64,000 bases of DNA from an uncultured bacterium. GTDB lineage: Bacteria; Vulcanimicrobiota; Xenobia; Xenobiales; Xenobiaceae. The stretch is taken from the NCBI GenBank assembly GCA_934621605.1, contig CAKTUZ010000009.1:22163-86162 (forward strand), in the 5' to 3' direction. The notes beneath the pieces are model-generated. The model did no database searches and was not told the DNA's origin. It saw nothing but the letters and a program-made list of their open reading frames with translations. Below are positions 35,448 through 44,260 of this stretch, piece by piece. Positions within the stretch are counted from its first letter, which is position 1, and every line of letters begins with the position of its first letter. Both the position numbers and the translations under genes were made by a program.

Positions 35448-37196
35448 ATGCTATCAGAATTAGCCATCCGCAACTTTGCTCTTGTGGAGGATGAAACATT
35501 CTATTTCGTTGACGGTCTCAATATGCTTACCGGCGAAACCGGAGCCGGAAAATCATTAATTATCGACGCTATGGGTTTTTTACTCGGCTCTATGGTACGA
35601 GATAAGCCTCTGCGCAGTGGAGCTAGCAGCGGTTTTGTAGCAGCCAGATTTGTCGATATTCCCTATGAAGTAAAAAATAGGCTGAATGAACTGGGTTTTG
35701 ACGAGAACGAAGAAGACGAACTTCTGTTGAGCCGAGATTTTAAAGCCGTCGGCCGTGCTTCCTGCCGTATTAACGGCCAACCAGCTACTTTGGCAATATT
35801 GCGTGAGCTGGGCTCAATGCTTGTCGATTTGCATGGCCAACACCAACAATATTCTCTGCTGCGTCCCAATGATCATTATAAAGTGCTGGATCGCTACATT
35901 ATTTCCCAAAGTCCAACTTATGAGCAGCTCTTGAGTGACTACGCCGAATCTTACCACCACTGCCGCGAATTGCATAAAGAACTGCAAGAACTGCGCGAAG
36001 GCGAGCGTTCACGTCTGCGTGAAATAGACTGGGCCCAACATGAACTTAACGAAATAGATGAAACAGAACCTCAATCAGGTGAAGATACTAAGCTGGAAGA
36101 ACAGATAAAAATCCTAGCGGCAGCGGCCGATTTGCGCAATGGCGCTTTATCAGCTCACGCCGATTTAACCACAGACGCTGGCCCACGCGATCTTTTGGCC
36201 AATATTTGCGGCGGATTGGCTTCTTTACAAAATCAAGACAAACGTTTAACTCCCATCGTCAGTAGTTTAAATGAAGCCCTAGCCATAATAGACGAAAATA
36301 TTTATGAACTGAGTGCTTACGCCGACAGCATTGTCTCCGACAGCGAAAGTTTGGAAGCTTTACATAATCGTTACGATAAACTGCGTACCGTTATGCGCAA
36401 ATACGGCCCTTCCATAGAAGAAGTTTTGCAATATCGTCAGCAAACGGCCTTACACTTGGAACAGCTAAAAAACAGTGCCTCACGCTCTGAACATTTAGAA
36501 GGCGAACTTTGTGATTGCTTGCGACAGAGAGAAAAATTTATGGACGAAATTTCCGCTTTGCGCCGCCGTTACGCTCAAGAGCTCTCCCAAGCCGTAGAAG
36601 AAGAGCTTACCAAAGTAGATATGCCCCACTGTCGCTTTAGCGTTTCTTTTGCCGACAATAACAACTTAGAAACGCAACCAGACGAATTAACCGGTTTCCT
36701 GTCTAAATATAGAGAAGTCGCAAATCATGGAGGCGATATTATCGAGTTTGTCATTGCCCCCAACCCCGGAGAAGCTCCCAAACCTTTGGCGCAAATAGCT
36801 TCAGGCGGTGAAATTTCCCGCATTATGCTGGCTTTGCTTAGCCTATTTTCCGAGTTTCAAAAGACAGCTACTTTCTTCTTTGATGAAATAGATACAGGTT
36901 TGGGAGGCAACGCCGCTCAAGCGGTAGCCGAGCGGCTGCGCGGTTTGGCTTCACGTTCACAAGTCATCTGTATAACCCATTTGCCTATCTTGGCCGTCGC
37001 CGGTGATCGTCATCACTACCTGTACAAAGAAGTAAGCGACGGGCGCACTGCTACTCACGTGCGCATTTTGGAAGGCGCCGAAAGAGAAAGAGAGATTGCC
37101 CGAATGATGAGCGGAGGAGCTTCCTTAGATCAAGCTTTGGAACATGCCCGCTCTCTGCTAAGCAACGCTCAAAGCCGAAACGAACGCCGATCTTGA
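35448..37196 (+). CDS. recN: DNA repair protein RecN
   Basis: RecN is an SMC-like ATPase acting early in double-strand-break repair. I use ATG 35448 (MLSELAIRNFALVEDETF, the family's usual start) with GGAAAG upstream, rather than the ATG at 35400; product 582 residues. Walker A is LTGETGAGKSLIIDA (about 28-42), a long coiled coil occupies about 150-370, and the C-terminal signature and Walker B read QIASGGEISRIMLALLSL ... FFDEIDTGLGG (about 449-487). Length is slightly above typical (about 555). No LexA-type box was recognised upstream. Confidence 0.95.
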   Translation: MLSELAIRNFALVEDETFYFVDGLNMLTGETGAGKSLIIDAMGFLLGSMVRDKPLRSGASSGFVAARFVDIPYEVKNRLNELGFDENEEDELLLSRDFKAVGRASCRINGQPATLAILRELGSMLVDLHGQHQQYSLLRPNDHYKVLDRYIISQSPTYEQLLSDYAESYHHCRELHKELQELREGERSRLREIDWAQHELNEIDETEPQSGEDTKLEEQIKILAAAADLRNGALSAHADLTTDAGPRDLLANICGGLASLQNQDKRLTPIVSSLNEALAIIDENIYELSAYADSIVSDSESLEALHNRYDKLRTVMRKYGPSIEEVLQYRQQTALHLEQLKNSASRSEHLEGELCDCLRQREKFMDEISALRRRYAQELSQAVEEELTKVDMPHCRFSVSFADNNNLETQPDELTGFLSKYREVANHGGDIIEFVIAPNPGEAPKPLAQIASGGEISRIMLALLSLFSEFQKTATFFFDEIDTGLGGNAAQAVAERLRGLASRSQVICITHLPILAVAGDRHHYLYKEVSDGRTATHVRILEGAEREREIARMMSGGASLDQALEHARSLLSNAQSRNERRS

Positions 37197-37307
37197 CGTA
37201 CTGGGAGTTACGGGTAAAATATCCTGGTTAATTGTCTTTTAAACGAACCGCAGCATTTGCTGCATATTTCTATTTTTTGCCAGCAAAGGCACCTCAGGAG
37301 GCTATTC

Positions 37308-40286
37308 TTGTCTAAGCACCTAATTATCGCCGAAAAACCAAGCGTTGCCAAAGATATCGCCAAAGCGCTGGGCGGCTGCAAAGACGAAAAAGAATACTTG
37401 GAGAGTGAAGCAAATATTATTACTTGGGCAGTCGGCCATTTGGTGGAATTTATTGCTCCTGAGGAAATAGATCCCAAATACAAAGCTTGGAAATTAGAAG
37501 ATCTACCTATTATTCCCAAAAGTTTCAGCTTAAAAGCCAAGGATAAATGCACAACTCGACTGCGAATTATTGCCAAATTAGCCAAAAGAGCCGATGTGGA
37601 AGCGGTAGTAAATGCCTGTGACGCCGGACGCGAAGGCGAACTTATTTTCCGCGAATTGGTTTCTTTCTGTAAAATTAAAAAGCCCATTCTGCGCTTATGG
37701 CTACAATCCATGACTCCCGAAGCCATACGCAGCGGTTTTGCGACTCTAAAACCAGGATCCGATTATGAGAACTTGTACCAAGCCGCCCAATGTCGCGCCG
37801 AAGCAGACTGGCTTATTGGCATAAATTCTACCCGAGCTCTCACTCGTCGCTTAAAAACGCGCACCGAAAAGGTTTCCTGGTCGGCTGGTCGCGTACAAAC
37901 TCCCACTTTGGCCATGCTACAAAGTCACGAGCTGGATATATTAAGATTCCGCCCGGCCCCTTACTGGCGCTTAAAAGCCAAGTTTGACATTCCCGTCAAT
38001 CAAGAAAACGAAACTAAAGCGCACACTTACGAAGCGATATATTTTGATCCTCAATTTGATCCCAAGCAAATCTCCGCAGAAAAAAATTTTAAAGGGCGCG
38101 ACGAGGCCGTTTTCGACCGGGCTTTGGCCGAGCGCATAGAGCAAGCGGTCAAAGGTCGCCAAGCTCAAGTGAGTGAAACGCGTAAAAACAAACCCGAAGC
38201 AGCTCAGCCTCTGTTTGATTTAACCTCTTTACAACGCGAAGCCAACAGGCGCTTTGGTTTATCAGCCAAGAGTACCTTAGCTGCTGCTCAGCGTCTTTAC
38301 GAAAGCCATAAACTCATCACTTATCCGCGTACTTCTTCTAGATGTTTGCCCACCGACTATGTGGGTCAAGTAAAACGCATTTGGAGCGGCATGGCCGCTT
38401 ACGCTTCCCGAGCCGAAGAAGGCAACCTGAATTTTCCTCTCTATGCCACAGCGGCCCAAAAACTTTTAGCCGAACCTAAGTTGCGCAATTACAGCAAAAT
38501 TTTTGACGATTCGCGCATTTCCGATCACTTTGCCATTATCCCCACCACTCAACTGGTCGGCCGAAGCCTACGCGACGACGAAGCAAAAATTTACAATTTG
38601 ATCTTGCGCCGCTTTTTGGCCGCTTTCTTCCCACCTGCTGTCACAACTGTCATAGAACGAATTACGACAGTTCAAACTGAAGGCGAAACTTTTTCTTTCC
38701 GTACCAAAGGTAATTTTTTGAGCGAAAAGGGCTGGAAAGAAGTTTATGGCTACGACTCCAAAGAAGAATGTTCAGCTCTTCCCGAATTAAAAACTTCTCC
38801 TAAAGTCCCAGCTCTTGCCCAAAATAAAGAGATCGCTCTAAAAGATGAAATGACTAAGCCGCCGACACGTATCACCGAAGCCAGGCTCTTGAGTTTGATG
38901 GAAAATGCCGGCAAACAGGTCGAAGACGAAGAGCTTTCCAACGCCATAGAAGAGATCGGCTTAGGCACGCCCGCCACTCGCGCCGAAATTATCGAAGCCT
39001 TGCTTACCCGAGGATACATAGAGCGGGCCGACCGAGCTTTAAAAGCAACCACCAAAGGCATTATTTTAATTGATTTGCTTAAGCGTATAGATTGTAAACG
39101 CTTAGCTTCTCCAGAACTTACCGGTCGCATGGAATACAATCTCAATCAAGTTGAACACGGAACTTATAAGCGTAAGACTTATATGAATGATATTGTCGAC
39201 TATACCAAAGAGATCGTTACCAAAACCAAAAGTTTTGAATATGCTGATATTTACGCCGACGAAAAGCCGCTCGGTCTCTGTCCTGTGTGCCATGAGCACC
39301 AAGTATACGAAAAGATGCGTTTTTATGCTTGCGAAGCCAATCAAGGCAAAGATGGCGAAGGTTGCTCTTTTATTGTTTGGAAAGACAAAAACGGTCGTTA
39401 TATAGATACTCGCACCATGAGCGAACTTTTAGAAAAAGGCGAAACCGATTATCTGGAAGGTTTCAAAGGGAGCGGTAAGCAAACATATAAAGCCAAGCTT
39501 CGTTTTCAAAATAATACCGTCGAATTGGAAACAGACGGCGGTACGATTGTTTCCGACACAGTCGATTTACCTGTCAGCGATGAAATTTTAGGCACTTGTC
39601 CTTTTGATAAAAATTGTCACGTTACGGAAAATTCTTCCAGTTATCAATGTCAACAAGTCTGTGTGCAAAATGGCTCCCATAAAAAAGGCTTCTCTATGCC
39701 TCGCCTTATTTGTCAGCGCCCGATAAGCCATGAAGAGCTGGCTTATTTCCTCGAGCATGGACGCACCGAATTGCTAGAAAACTTTATTTCCAAATATAAC
39801 AAACCTTTCAAAGGCTACGTTGTGCTCAATCCCTCTACCGGCCGCTACGGTTTCGAGTTTATGCCTCGTTTTTCCAAAACTGCACCTCCGGAAACAACGC
39901 CGCCTGCCGCAACGTCAACTGCTAACACCGAAGCAACTGCTACTATTGAAGCTAAGCCTAAGCGCAACACGCGCAAAAAAGTTGCTACCGAAGAGGGAGC
40001 CGAAGCAACTGCTACTATCGAAGCTAAGCCTAAGCGCAACACGCGCAAAAAAGTTGCTACCGAAGAGGGAGCCGAAGCGACTGCTACTATCGAAGCTAAG
40101 CCTAAGCGCAACACGCGCAAAAAAGTTGCTGCCGAAGATGGAGCCGAAGCGACTGCTACTAGCGAAGCTAAGCCTAAGCGCACCACGCGCAAAAAAGTTG
40201 CTGCCGAAGAGGGAGCCGGAGCGACTGCTACTGTCGAAGCTAAGCCTAAGCGCAACACGCGCAAAAAAGTTGCTGCCGAAAAATAG
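37308..40286 (+). CDS. topB: Type IA DNA topoisomerase (topoisomerase III-like) with repetitive basic tail
   Basis: A 992-residue type IA topoisomerase. TTG 37308 (MSKHLIIAEKPSVAKDIAKA) is preceded by CAGGAGG; the upstream in-frame ATG at 37257 lacks this. The Toprim acidic motif is ACDAGREGELIF (about 103-114), the active-site tyrosine is in KLITYPRTSSRC (about 333-344), and two C-terminal Toprim_Crpt-type modules follow (LGLCPVCHEHQVYEK, LGTCPFDKNCH). Topoisomerase III proper is about 650-720 residues. The last ~118 residues are five copies of a 24-residue Ala/Lys/Arg-rich unit (KPKRNTRKKVA core), likely a non-specific DNA-binding tail. It relaxes or decatenates single-stranded regions. Confidence 0.93.
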   Translation: MSKHLIIAEKPSVAKDIAKALGGCKDEKEYLESEANIITWAVGHLVEFIAPEEIDPKYKAWKLEDLPIIPKSFSLKAKDKCTTRLRIIAKLAKRADVEAVVNACDAGREGELIFRELVSFCKIKKPILRLWLQSMTPEAIRSGFATLKPGSDYENLYQAAQCRAEADWLIGINSTRALTRRLKTRTEKVSWSAGRVQTPTLAMLQSHELDILRFRPAPYWRLKAKFDIPVNQENETKAHTYEAIYFDPQFDPKQISAEKNFKGRDEAVFDRALAERIEQAVKGRQAQVSETRKNKPEAAQPLFDLTSLQREANRRFGLSAKSTLAAAQRLYESHKLITYPRTSSRCLPTDYVGQVKRIWSGMAAYASRAEEGNLNFPLYATAAQKLLAEPKLRNYSKIFDDSRISDHFAIIPTTQLVGRSLRDDEAKIYNLILRRFLAAFFPPAVTTVIERITTVQTEGETFSFRTKGNFLSEKGWKEVYGYDSKEECSALPELKTSPKVPALAQNKEIALKDEMTKPPTRITEARLLSLMENAGKQVEDEELSNAIEEIGLGTPATRAEIIEALLTRGYIERADRALKATTKGIILIDLLKRIDCKRLASPELTGRMEYNLNQVEHGTYKRKTYMNDIVDYTKEIVTKTKSFEYADIYADEKPLGLCPVCHEHQVYEKMRFYACEANQGKDGEGCSFIVWKDKNGRYIDTRTMSELLEKGETDYLEGFKGSGKQTYKAKLRFQNNTVELETDGGTIVSDTVDLPVSDEILGTCPFDKNCHVTENSSSYQCQQVCVQNGSHKKGFSMPRLICQRPISHEELAYFLEHGRTELLENFISKYNKPFKGYVVLNPSTGRYGFEFMPRFSKTAPPETTPPAATSTANTEATATIEAKPKRNTRKKVATEEGAEATATIEAKPKRNTRKKVATEEGAEATATIEAKPKRNTRKKVAAEDGAEATATSEAKPKRTTRKKVAAEEGAGATATVEAKPKRNTRKKVAAEK
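39930..40286 (+). repeat. Five tandem 72-bp repeats in the 3' end of topB
   Basis: Copies start at 39930, 40002, 40074, 40146 and 40218, spaced exactly 72 bp, and encode 24-residue units of the form EATATIEAKPKRNTRKKVA plus a short acidic linker. Nucleotide identity between copies is very high (few substitutions), which points to recent duplication or ongoing gene conversion. Because 72 is divisible by three, copy-number change would keep the frame. The repeats also keep long open frames in other reading frames, which are not genes. Confidence 0.95.
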
Positions 40287-40418
40287 ACAAGATTACTTTC
40301 ACTCTTGTGAGCGGCAACTAATCGAGCTTCTTCACTTTCTCTCAATACAAAATACAAGGCAAACTTTTTTCCGGCACGAAAAGCAAAAGCGTGGAAAACA
40401 ATTCCAGAGAGGTAAACA

Positions 40419-42986
40419 ATGAAGAAGCTCGGTATTTTAGCGGCTTCGGCCGTTTTTTCTTTAGCGCCACTATACGCAGAAGCGCTGCCGCAGCCCACAG
40501 ATACTGCTCCAAAGACAAAGGCAGTCGCTTCTACAAAAGTTCCAGACCAGGACAGCCGAGACTTAAAGGCGAAAACGAGAAGCCTAAATTCTTCTTCTCG
40601 GAGTGATAAAGTGACTGTCCAAAATCAAGAAAAATCAACTGTAGTCACCCCCGGCATGACTCCAGCTCAGATGAAAGCTTTTTTCTTAGAGCAAACCAGG
40701 CGCAGCCTGTCCAGCTGGGAAGCTAAAAATTATAATATAAGCAACCATCCGCCTTTCCAAATTGATTCTCCTCAAGCTAGTCAGTTCTGCATTACTCCCG
40801 AAATTGCCAAAGCGATTAACTTGAGGGCCCAAGTAGACGCTTTTGCCAAAGAAGCGAAAGTCTCTACCGCAGGCGTGCGCGAGAATCAAAATGTACTTTG
40901 CCCTTGGGATCATCGCTACCGTATCAATGAGTATATGTTGGCTTTGATGGCCGAGTCATTGAGTAATATCGTACCGCAATTACATAAAGAGCATATTGCT
41001 TCTCTGCCGGTACGCACTCCTGAAGAAGTAGCCAAACATCTCGGCCCACAGGGAGTAGAAACTATAGAAGCTATTTTCGGTATGCCTTTGGCTCAAGCCA
41101 TGGATTTTGTACGTAAAAATCCTGTTCGTATAGTTGGCGGCGAAACTCGCTCCAATACTCCACGCTTCGTAAGCTTAGTTTCCCGTATTTACGCAGCTCG
41201 CGGCTTTAATGTTTTCTTAACCGAAAATGCCGACAACAAAGACACCTCCACCATTTTTATGTGGAGTTTCTTAACTTATATGTTGGGTCTGTCCGGCGGC
41301 GATTACTATACTTCCAGCCACGGCGCTCCTCAAAAGCAGAGCGATAAGATCCTCGGTCCCGATGGTTCCCAATATTTGCCTCCGGAATATTCCAAAATAG
41401 TTGAGCAAATGTACAAAATTCTGGATCAATGTGAAACTACCGGCTATACCATCAAACTGGCTGCCGCCGACGATCCTTTGTTGCACCACAGTTTAACTTA
41501 TAAGCGCATGTGCAGTCTCTACGCCGATTATTTACGTAAAGGCCCGGCCTCCCCCGTTGCTTTAAAAATGGTCAAAAAAGCCATCGATGAAGGCATGCGC
41601 CTCAAACTCGATTTCTTCGGCGGTGCCGGTTATAAAACTATTGCTCCTATACTCGAAGAATTGGGCATTGACAGAGCTTTTGAAGGCGGTTATATCCGCA
41701 CAGAGGAAGATCCCTTCTTCCATAATATCGGCTTCCGCGTAGCACAGAAGAAAAACTCTGCTGAATACGAAGTCGTGCACGACAGCGTCGATGCCAGTAT
41801 GCCTATTGTCGTAAAATCAGCCAATTACAGCGTAATTTTGAAAGATGCTCCTATCGGCCAGATAGTTTTCAACGTCGACCCCGACTCTGACCGCTTTGTA
41901 GCCGGTCAAATTGTTCCTGTCAGCGAAGAGGCCAAGTTGGCTGTCGACGGTATCAGCTCCATAAAGATAACTGACGACAAGATTTTTGCCCTATTTTCCC
42001 CCAATCAATTCTTCCTTATGCTGGCCGAAAGTGACCGTGCCTCTATGGTAGATGACGGCAGTTGGAAAGATTACTCCAGCTTCGATATCCACACTTACGT
42101 CTCTGCCCTTTCCTGGGATGAATGGGCTCAAAAGCACAATATTCCTGTAGTACGCACTCCGGTAGGCTTTAAAGAGATTGCCGCCGTAGAGCGCAACGTC
42201 GAAAAAGCTATGGCCGAACATCCCGGAAAAGTTGTAGCCGTTTACGACGAACTCGGCAATAAGATTGTGATTGGCCCCAAACCCAAAGTGCACCATGCCG
42301 GCGAAGAGAGCGGAGGTAAAATCGGCGGTCCCCGTGAGCCTATATATAATATTTTAGGCCAAAAGATTATCGCCATGCGCGAAAAAAGCAGTGGCGAAGC
42401 TTGCATTTCAGCCGTGGTTATGGTTTCCAAGCTTTACTTAAAATACAAAGAAACGGGCAACATTAACGACTTGTTCTTGCATAATCATCTATCTAAGCTC
42501 TTTACCAGAGATGGTATTGCCAACAAGATGGAATTCCGCGGCGATAAAATTCACTATAACGAGGCTATTTTCGATCCCGAAGAGTTGGCTAAAGCCAAGG
42601 CTGCTGGTATTGCCGAAAAAGATCGCTTCAATAATTACTTCCGTCGCTTAGCTTTGGCAATGAAAGATTCTTCATTAACCAACAGAGGCAAAGTTCTCAG
42701 TTTAGATGAGGTGAAAGCCGTTCTGACTGAAGCTATTCCCGGCATGGCTGAAGAATGGAAGGCTCTTGAGCGTATAGACGTTTGGTCAGATGGTTTGCAA
42801 CTTTGGTTTAAAGGCATTAAAGTACGTGACATTTGTTTACGTCCTTCAGGAACCGACGCCAAATCGAAAGTCTACTTTGACGGTACCGACAAAGCCTATA
42901 TGGACAAGATCTTCCGTGGGTACTTCCGTGACTTCCCAGCTACTCCCACTCCTCTTTACAAAGAACTGCTTAAAGAAGATAAGTAA
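40419..42986 (+). CDS. Phosphohexomutase-like protein with predicted signal peptide
   Basis: An 855-residue member of the alpha-D-phosphohexomutase superfamily. Recognisable motifs in order: STAGVREN (about 149-156), catalytic-serine loop TSSHGAPQ (about 299-306), Mg-binding DPDSDR (about 487-492), sugar-binding GEESGG (about 628-633) and phosphate-binding RPSGTDAK (about 807-814). The oddity is the N-terminus: MKKLGILAASAVFSLAPLYA followed by EA and a Ser/Thr/Lys-rich linker, a textbook Sec signal with an AxA-like site, on a normally cytosolic enzyme. GAGAGG precedes ATG 40419. Substrate (glucose, mannose or other hexose phosphate) cannot be told. It follows topB by 132 bp. Confidence 0.85.
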   Translation: MKKLGILAASAVFSLAPLYAEALPQPTDTAPKTKAVASTKVPDQDSRDLKAKTRSLNSSSRSDKVTVQNQEKSTVVTPGMTPAQMKAFFLEQTRRSLSSWEAKNYNISNHPPFQIDSPQASQFCITPEIAKAINLRAQVDAFAKEAKVSTAGVRENQNVLCPWDHRYRINEYMLALMAESLSNIVPQLHKEHIASLPVRTPEEVAKHLGPQGVETIEAIFGMPLAQAMDFVRKNPVRIVGGETRSNTPRFVSLVSRIYAARGFNVFLTENADNKDTSTIFMWSFLTYMLGLSGGDYYTSSHGAPQKQSDKILGPDGSQYLPPEYSKIVEQMYKILDQCETTGYTIKLAAADDPLLHHSLTYKRMCSLYADYLRKGPASPVALKMVKKAIDEGMRLKLDFFGGAGYKTIAPILEELGIDRAFEGGYIRTEEDPFFHNIGFRVAQKKNSAEYEVVHDSVDASMPIVVKSANYSVILKDAPIGQIVFNVDPDSDRFVAGQIVPVSEEAKLAVDGISSIKITDDKIFALFSPNQFFLMLAESDRASMVDDGSWKDYSSFDIHTYVSALSWDEWAQKHNIPVVRTPVGFKEIAAVERNVEKAMAEHPGKVVAVYDELGNKIVIGPKPKVHHAGEESGGKIGGPREPIYNILGQKIIAMREKSSGEACISAVVMVSKLYLKYKETGNINDLFLHNHLSKLFTRDGIANKMEFRGDKIHYNEAIFDPEELAKAKAAGIAEKDRFNNYFRRLALAMKDSSLTNRGKVLSLDEVKAVLTEAIPGMAEEWKALERIDVWSDGLQLWFKGIKVRDICLRPSGTDAKSKVYFDGTDKAYMDKIFRGYFRDFPATPTPLYKELLKEDK

Positions 42987-43007
42987 CTTTTAAGCTAGAG
43001 CTTAGCT

Positions 43008-43072
43008 CCGAGTCTCTGTTTGTTTATTGTCAACAGGGGCTCGGGAAAGCGGCTGCTGGGCCTCCCAGCAGC
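43008..43072 (+). terminator. Two consecutive hairpins after the phosphohexomutase gene
   Basis: CCGAGTCTCTG (43008-43018) pairs fully with CAGGGGCTCGG (43034-43044) using G-U pairs, and GCTGCTGGG (43052-43060) pairs perfectly with CCCAGCAGC (43064-43072) over a three-base loop. Neither is followed by a T-run, so termination may be Rho-assisted or the hairpins may stabilise the 3' end. They separate the phosphohexomutase gene from the rpsU promoter. Confidence 0.5.
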
Positions 43073-43090
43073 AGAATCAAGCTAAAAGCC

Positions 43091-43119
43091 TTGACATCAA
43101 GTACCAAAAGTATTAGAAT
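43091..43119 (+). promoter_or_regulatory. Sigma-70-type promoter of rpsU
   Basis: TTGACA (43091-43096), a 17-base spacer and TAGAAT (43114-43119) give a near-consensus housekeeping promoter. It lies 95 bp upstream of the rpsU ATG, with GGAGG at 43198-43202 serving as ribosome site. This is the clearest promoter in the window. Confidence 0.85.
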
Positions 43120-43213
43120 TTGGCCCTAAAGTTTTTGGGATGAGTAATCCCGACCATTACCCGGCTGTTTATTACCCCAATATTTGGCCGTGACGGAAGG
43201 AGGGGAACGCATA

Positions 43214-43387
43214 ATGGAAACTACAGTTGGTGAGAACGAACCTATCGAAACCGCTTTGAAGCGTTTCCGGCGTCAATGCCAGAAAGAGGGCGTGTTGGCC
43301 GAAGTTAAGAAGCGCGAGTATTACGACAAGCCCAGTGTACGTCGTAAGAAGAAGGCTATCGCCGCTCGTCGCCGCCGTCGTCGTTAA
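43214..43387 (+). CDS. rpsU: 30S ribosomal protein S21
   Basis: S21 is a small basic protein of the 30S platform. The 57-residue product has the family core NEPIETALKRFRRQCQKEG near the start, the KKREYYDKPSVRRKKK segment and a poly-Arg end (RRRRRR). I use ATG 43214; an in-frame GTG-type start at 43184 would add MAVTEGGERI, which overlaps the ribosome site. The gene is monocistronic, with its own promoter and a strong terminator. Bacterial rpsU is often next to dnaG/rpoD or yqeY; neither is present here. Confidence 0.96.
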   Translation: METTVGENEPIETALKRFRRQCQKEGVLAEVKKREYYDKPSVRRKKKAIAARRRRRR

Positions 43388-43402
43388 GGCATGAAGGCAA
43401 GA

Positions 43403-43440
43403 GTTGTCAGACCCAGGTAGGGGCTGGCAACTTTTTTTTT
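43403..43440 (+). terminator. Rho-independent terminator of rpsU
   Basis: GTTGTCAG (43403-43410) pairs with CTGGCAAC (43424-43431), followed directly by nine T residues (43432-43440). It begins 16 bases after the rpsU stop. Confidence 0.93.
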
Positions 43441-43469
43441 CTAAACTATCTTCAGAATCAGTGGCAAGT

Positions 43470-44150
43470 TTAGGCTTCGTCTTCAATTTGCCAATCGATA
43501 GGTTCAACTCCGTGATCACTCAAAAATTTATTGGTTCTACTAAAAGGGCGGCTGCCGAAAAAGCCGCGTGACGCTGAGAGCGGACTGGGATGGGGAGAAC
43601 AAATGACAAAATGCTTGGGATTAGTAATTAAAGCCTGTTTTTCCTGGGCTGGGCGTCCCCACAAAATATAAACAACCGGCCTGTCAATAGCATTAACCGC
43701 TTTTATTACCGCATCGGTAAAGTTTTGCCACCCCAATTTTTGGTGAGAAAAAGCTTGATGAGCTCGCACGGTTAACACGGCATTAAGCATAAGTACCCCT
43801 TGATCGGCCCATTTTTTCAACCATCCGCTATGTGGAATAGGATAGCCTAAATCATCATGTAACTCTTTATATATATTGATTAAAGAAGGCGGAAGCTTTT
43901 TCTGCGTAGGTGATACGGCAAAGCTTAAGCCCATAGCCTGATTCACATTATGATAAGGATCTTGACCTAAAATTAGCGCTTTCACTTTATGAAAAGGCGT
44001 GAAATGGAAAGCATTAAAAATATCATCAGCAGGCGGAAAAATAGTTTGCGTCTTATATTCATGAATTAAAATACGACGCAGTTTGAGATAATATTCTTTT
44101 TGAAATTCGTTCCCGATAACATCGAGCCAATCGTTACTTATTTTGGGCAT
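43470..44150 (-). CDS. ung: Uracil-DNA glycosylase
   Basis: Family 1 uracil-DNA glycosylase, which removes uracil from DNA to start base-excision repair. The 226-residue product (ATG 44150, GAGGTG upstream) is of standard length. The water-activating loop ILGQDPYHNVNQAMGLSFAV (about 58-77) and the minor-groove leucine loop HPSPLSASRGFFG (about 184-196) are intact, and LLMLNAVLTV-type core (VLMLNAVLTVRAHQ) is present. The longer frame to 44237 has no ribosome site. It is divergent from the subtilisin-like gene, their starts separated by 110 bp. Confidence 0.96.
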   Translation of the reverse strand: MPKISNDWLDVIGNEFQKEYYLKLRRILIHEYKTQTIFPPADDIFNAFHFTPFHKVKALILGQDPYHNVNQAMGLSFAVSPTQKKLPPSLINIYKELHDDLGYPIPHSGWLKKWADQGVLMLNAVLTVRAHQAFSHQKLGWQNFTDAVIKAVNAIDRPVVYILWGRPAQEKQALITNPKHFVICSPHPSPLSASRGFFGSRPFSRTNKFLSDHGVEPIDWQIEDEA

Positions 44151-44260
44151 TCTGTACACCTCGTTACAAAACTTGGCTTCTTTATCATTGCTTAAAACCT
44201 GCTCAATTGTTAAAATTGAGGGAACTAAGCAAAACACAAAATTTTTCGAAGGAGATTCTC

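Noticed and set aside
39820..40498. Long frames of about 200 residues on both strands over the topB 3' end
   Set aside because: The 72-bp repeats keep all frames open; these are shadows of topB and lack ribosome sites.
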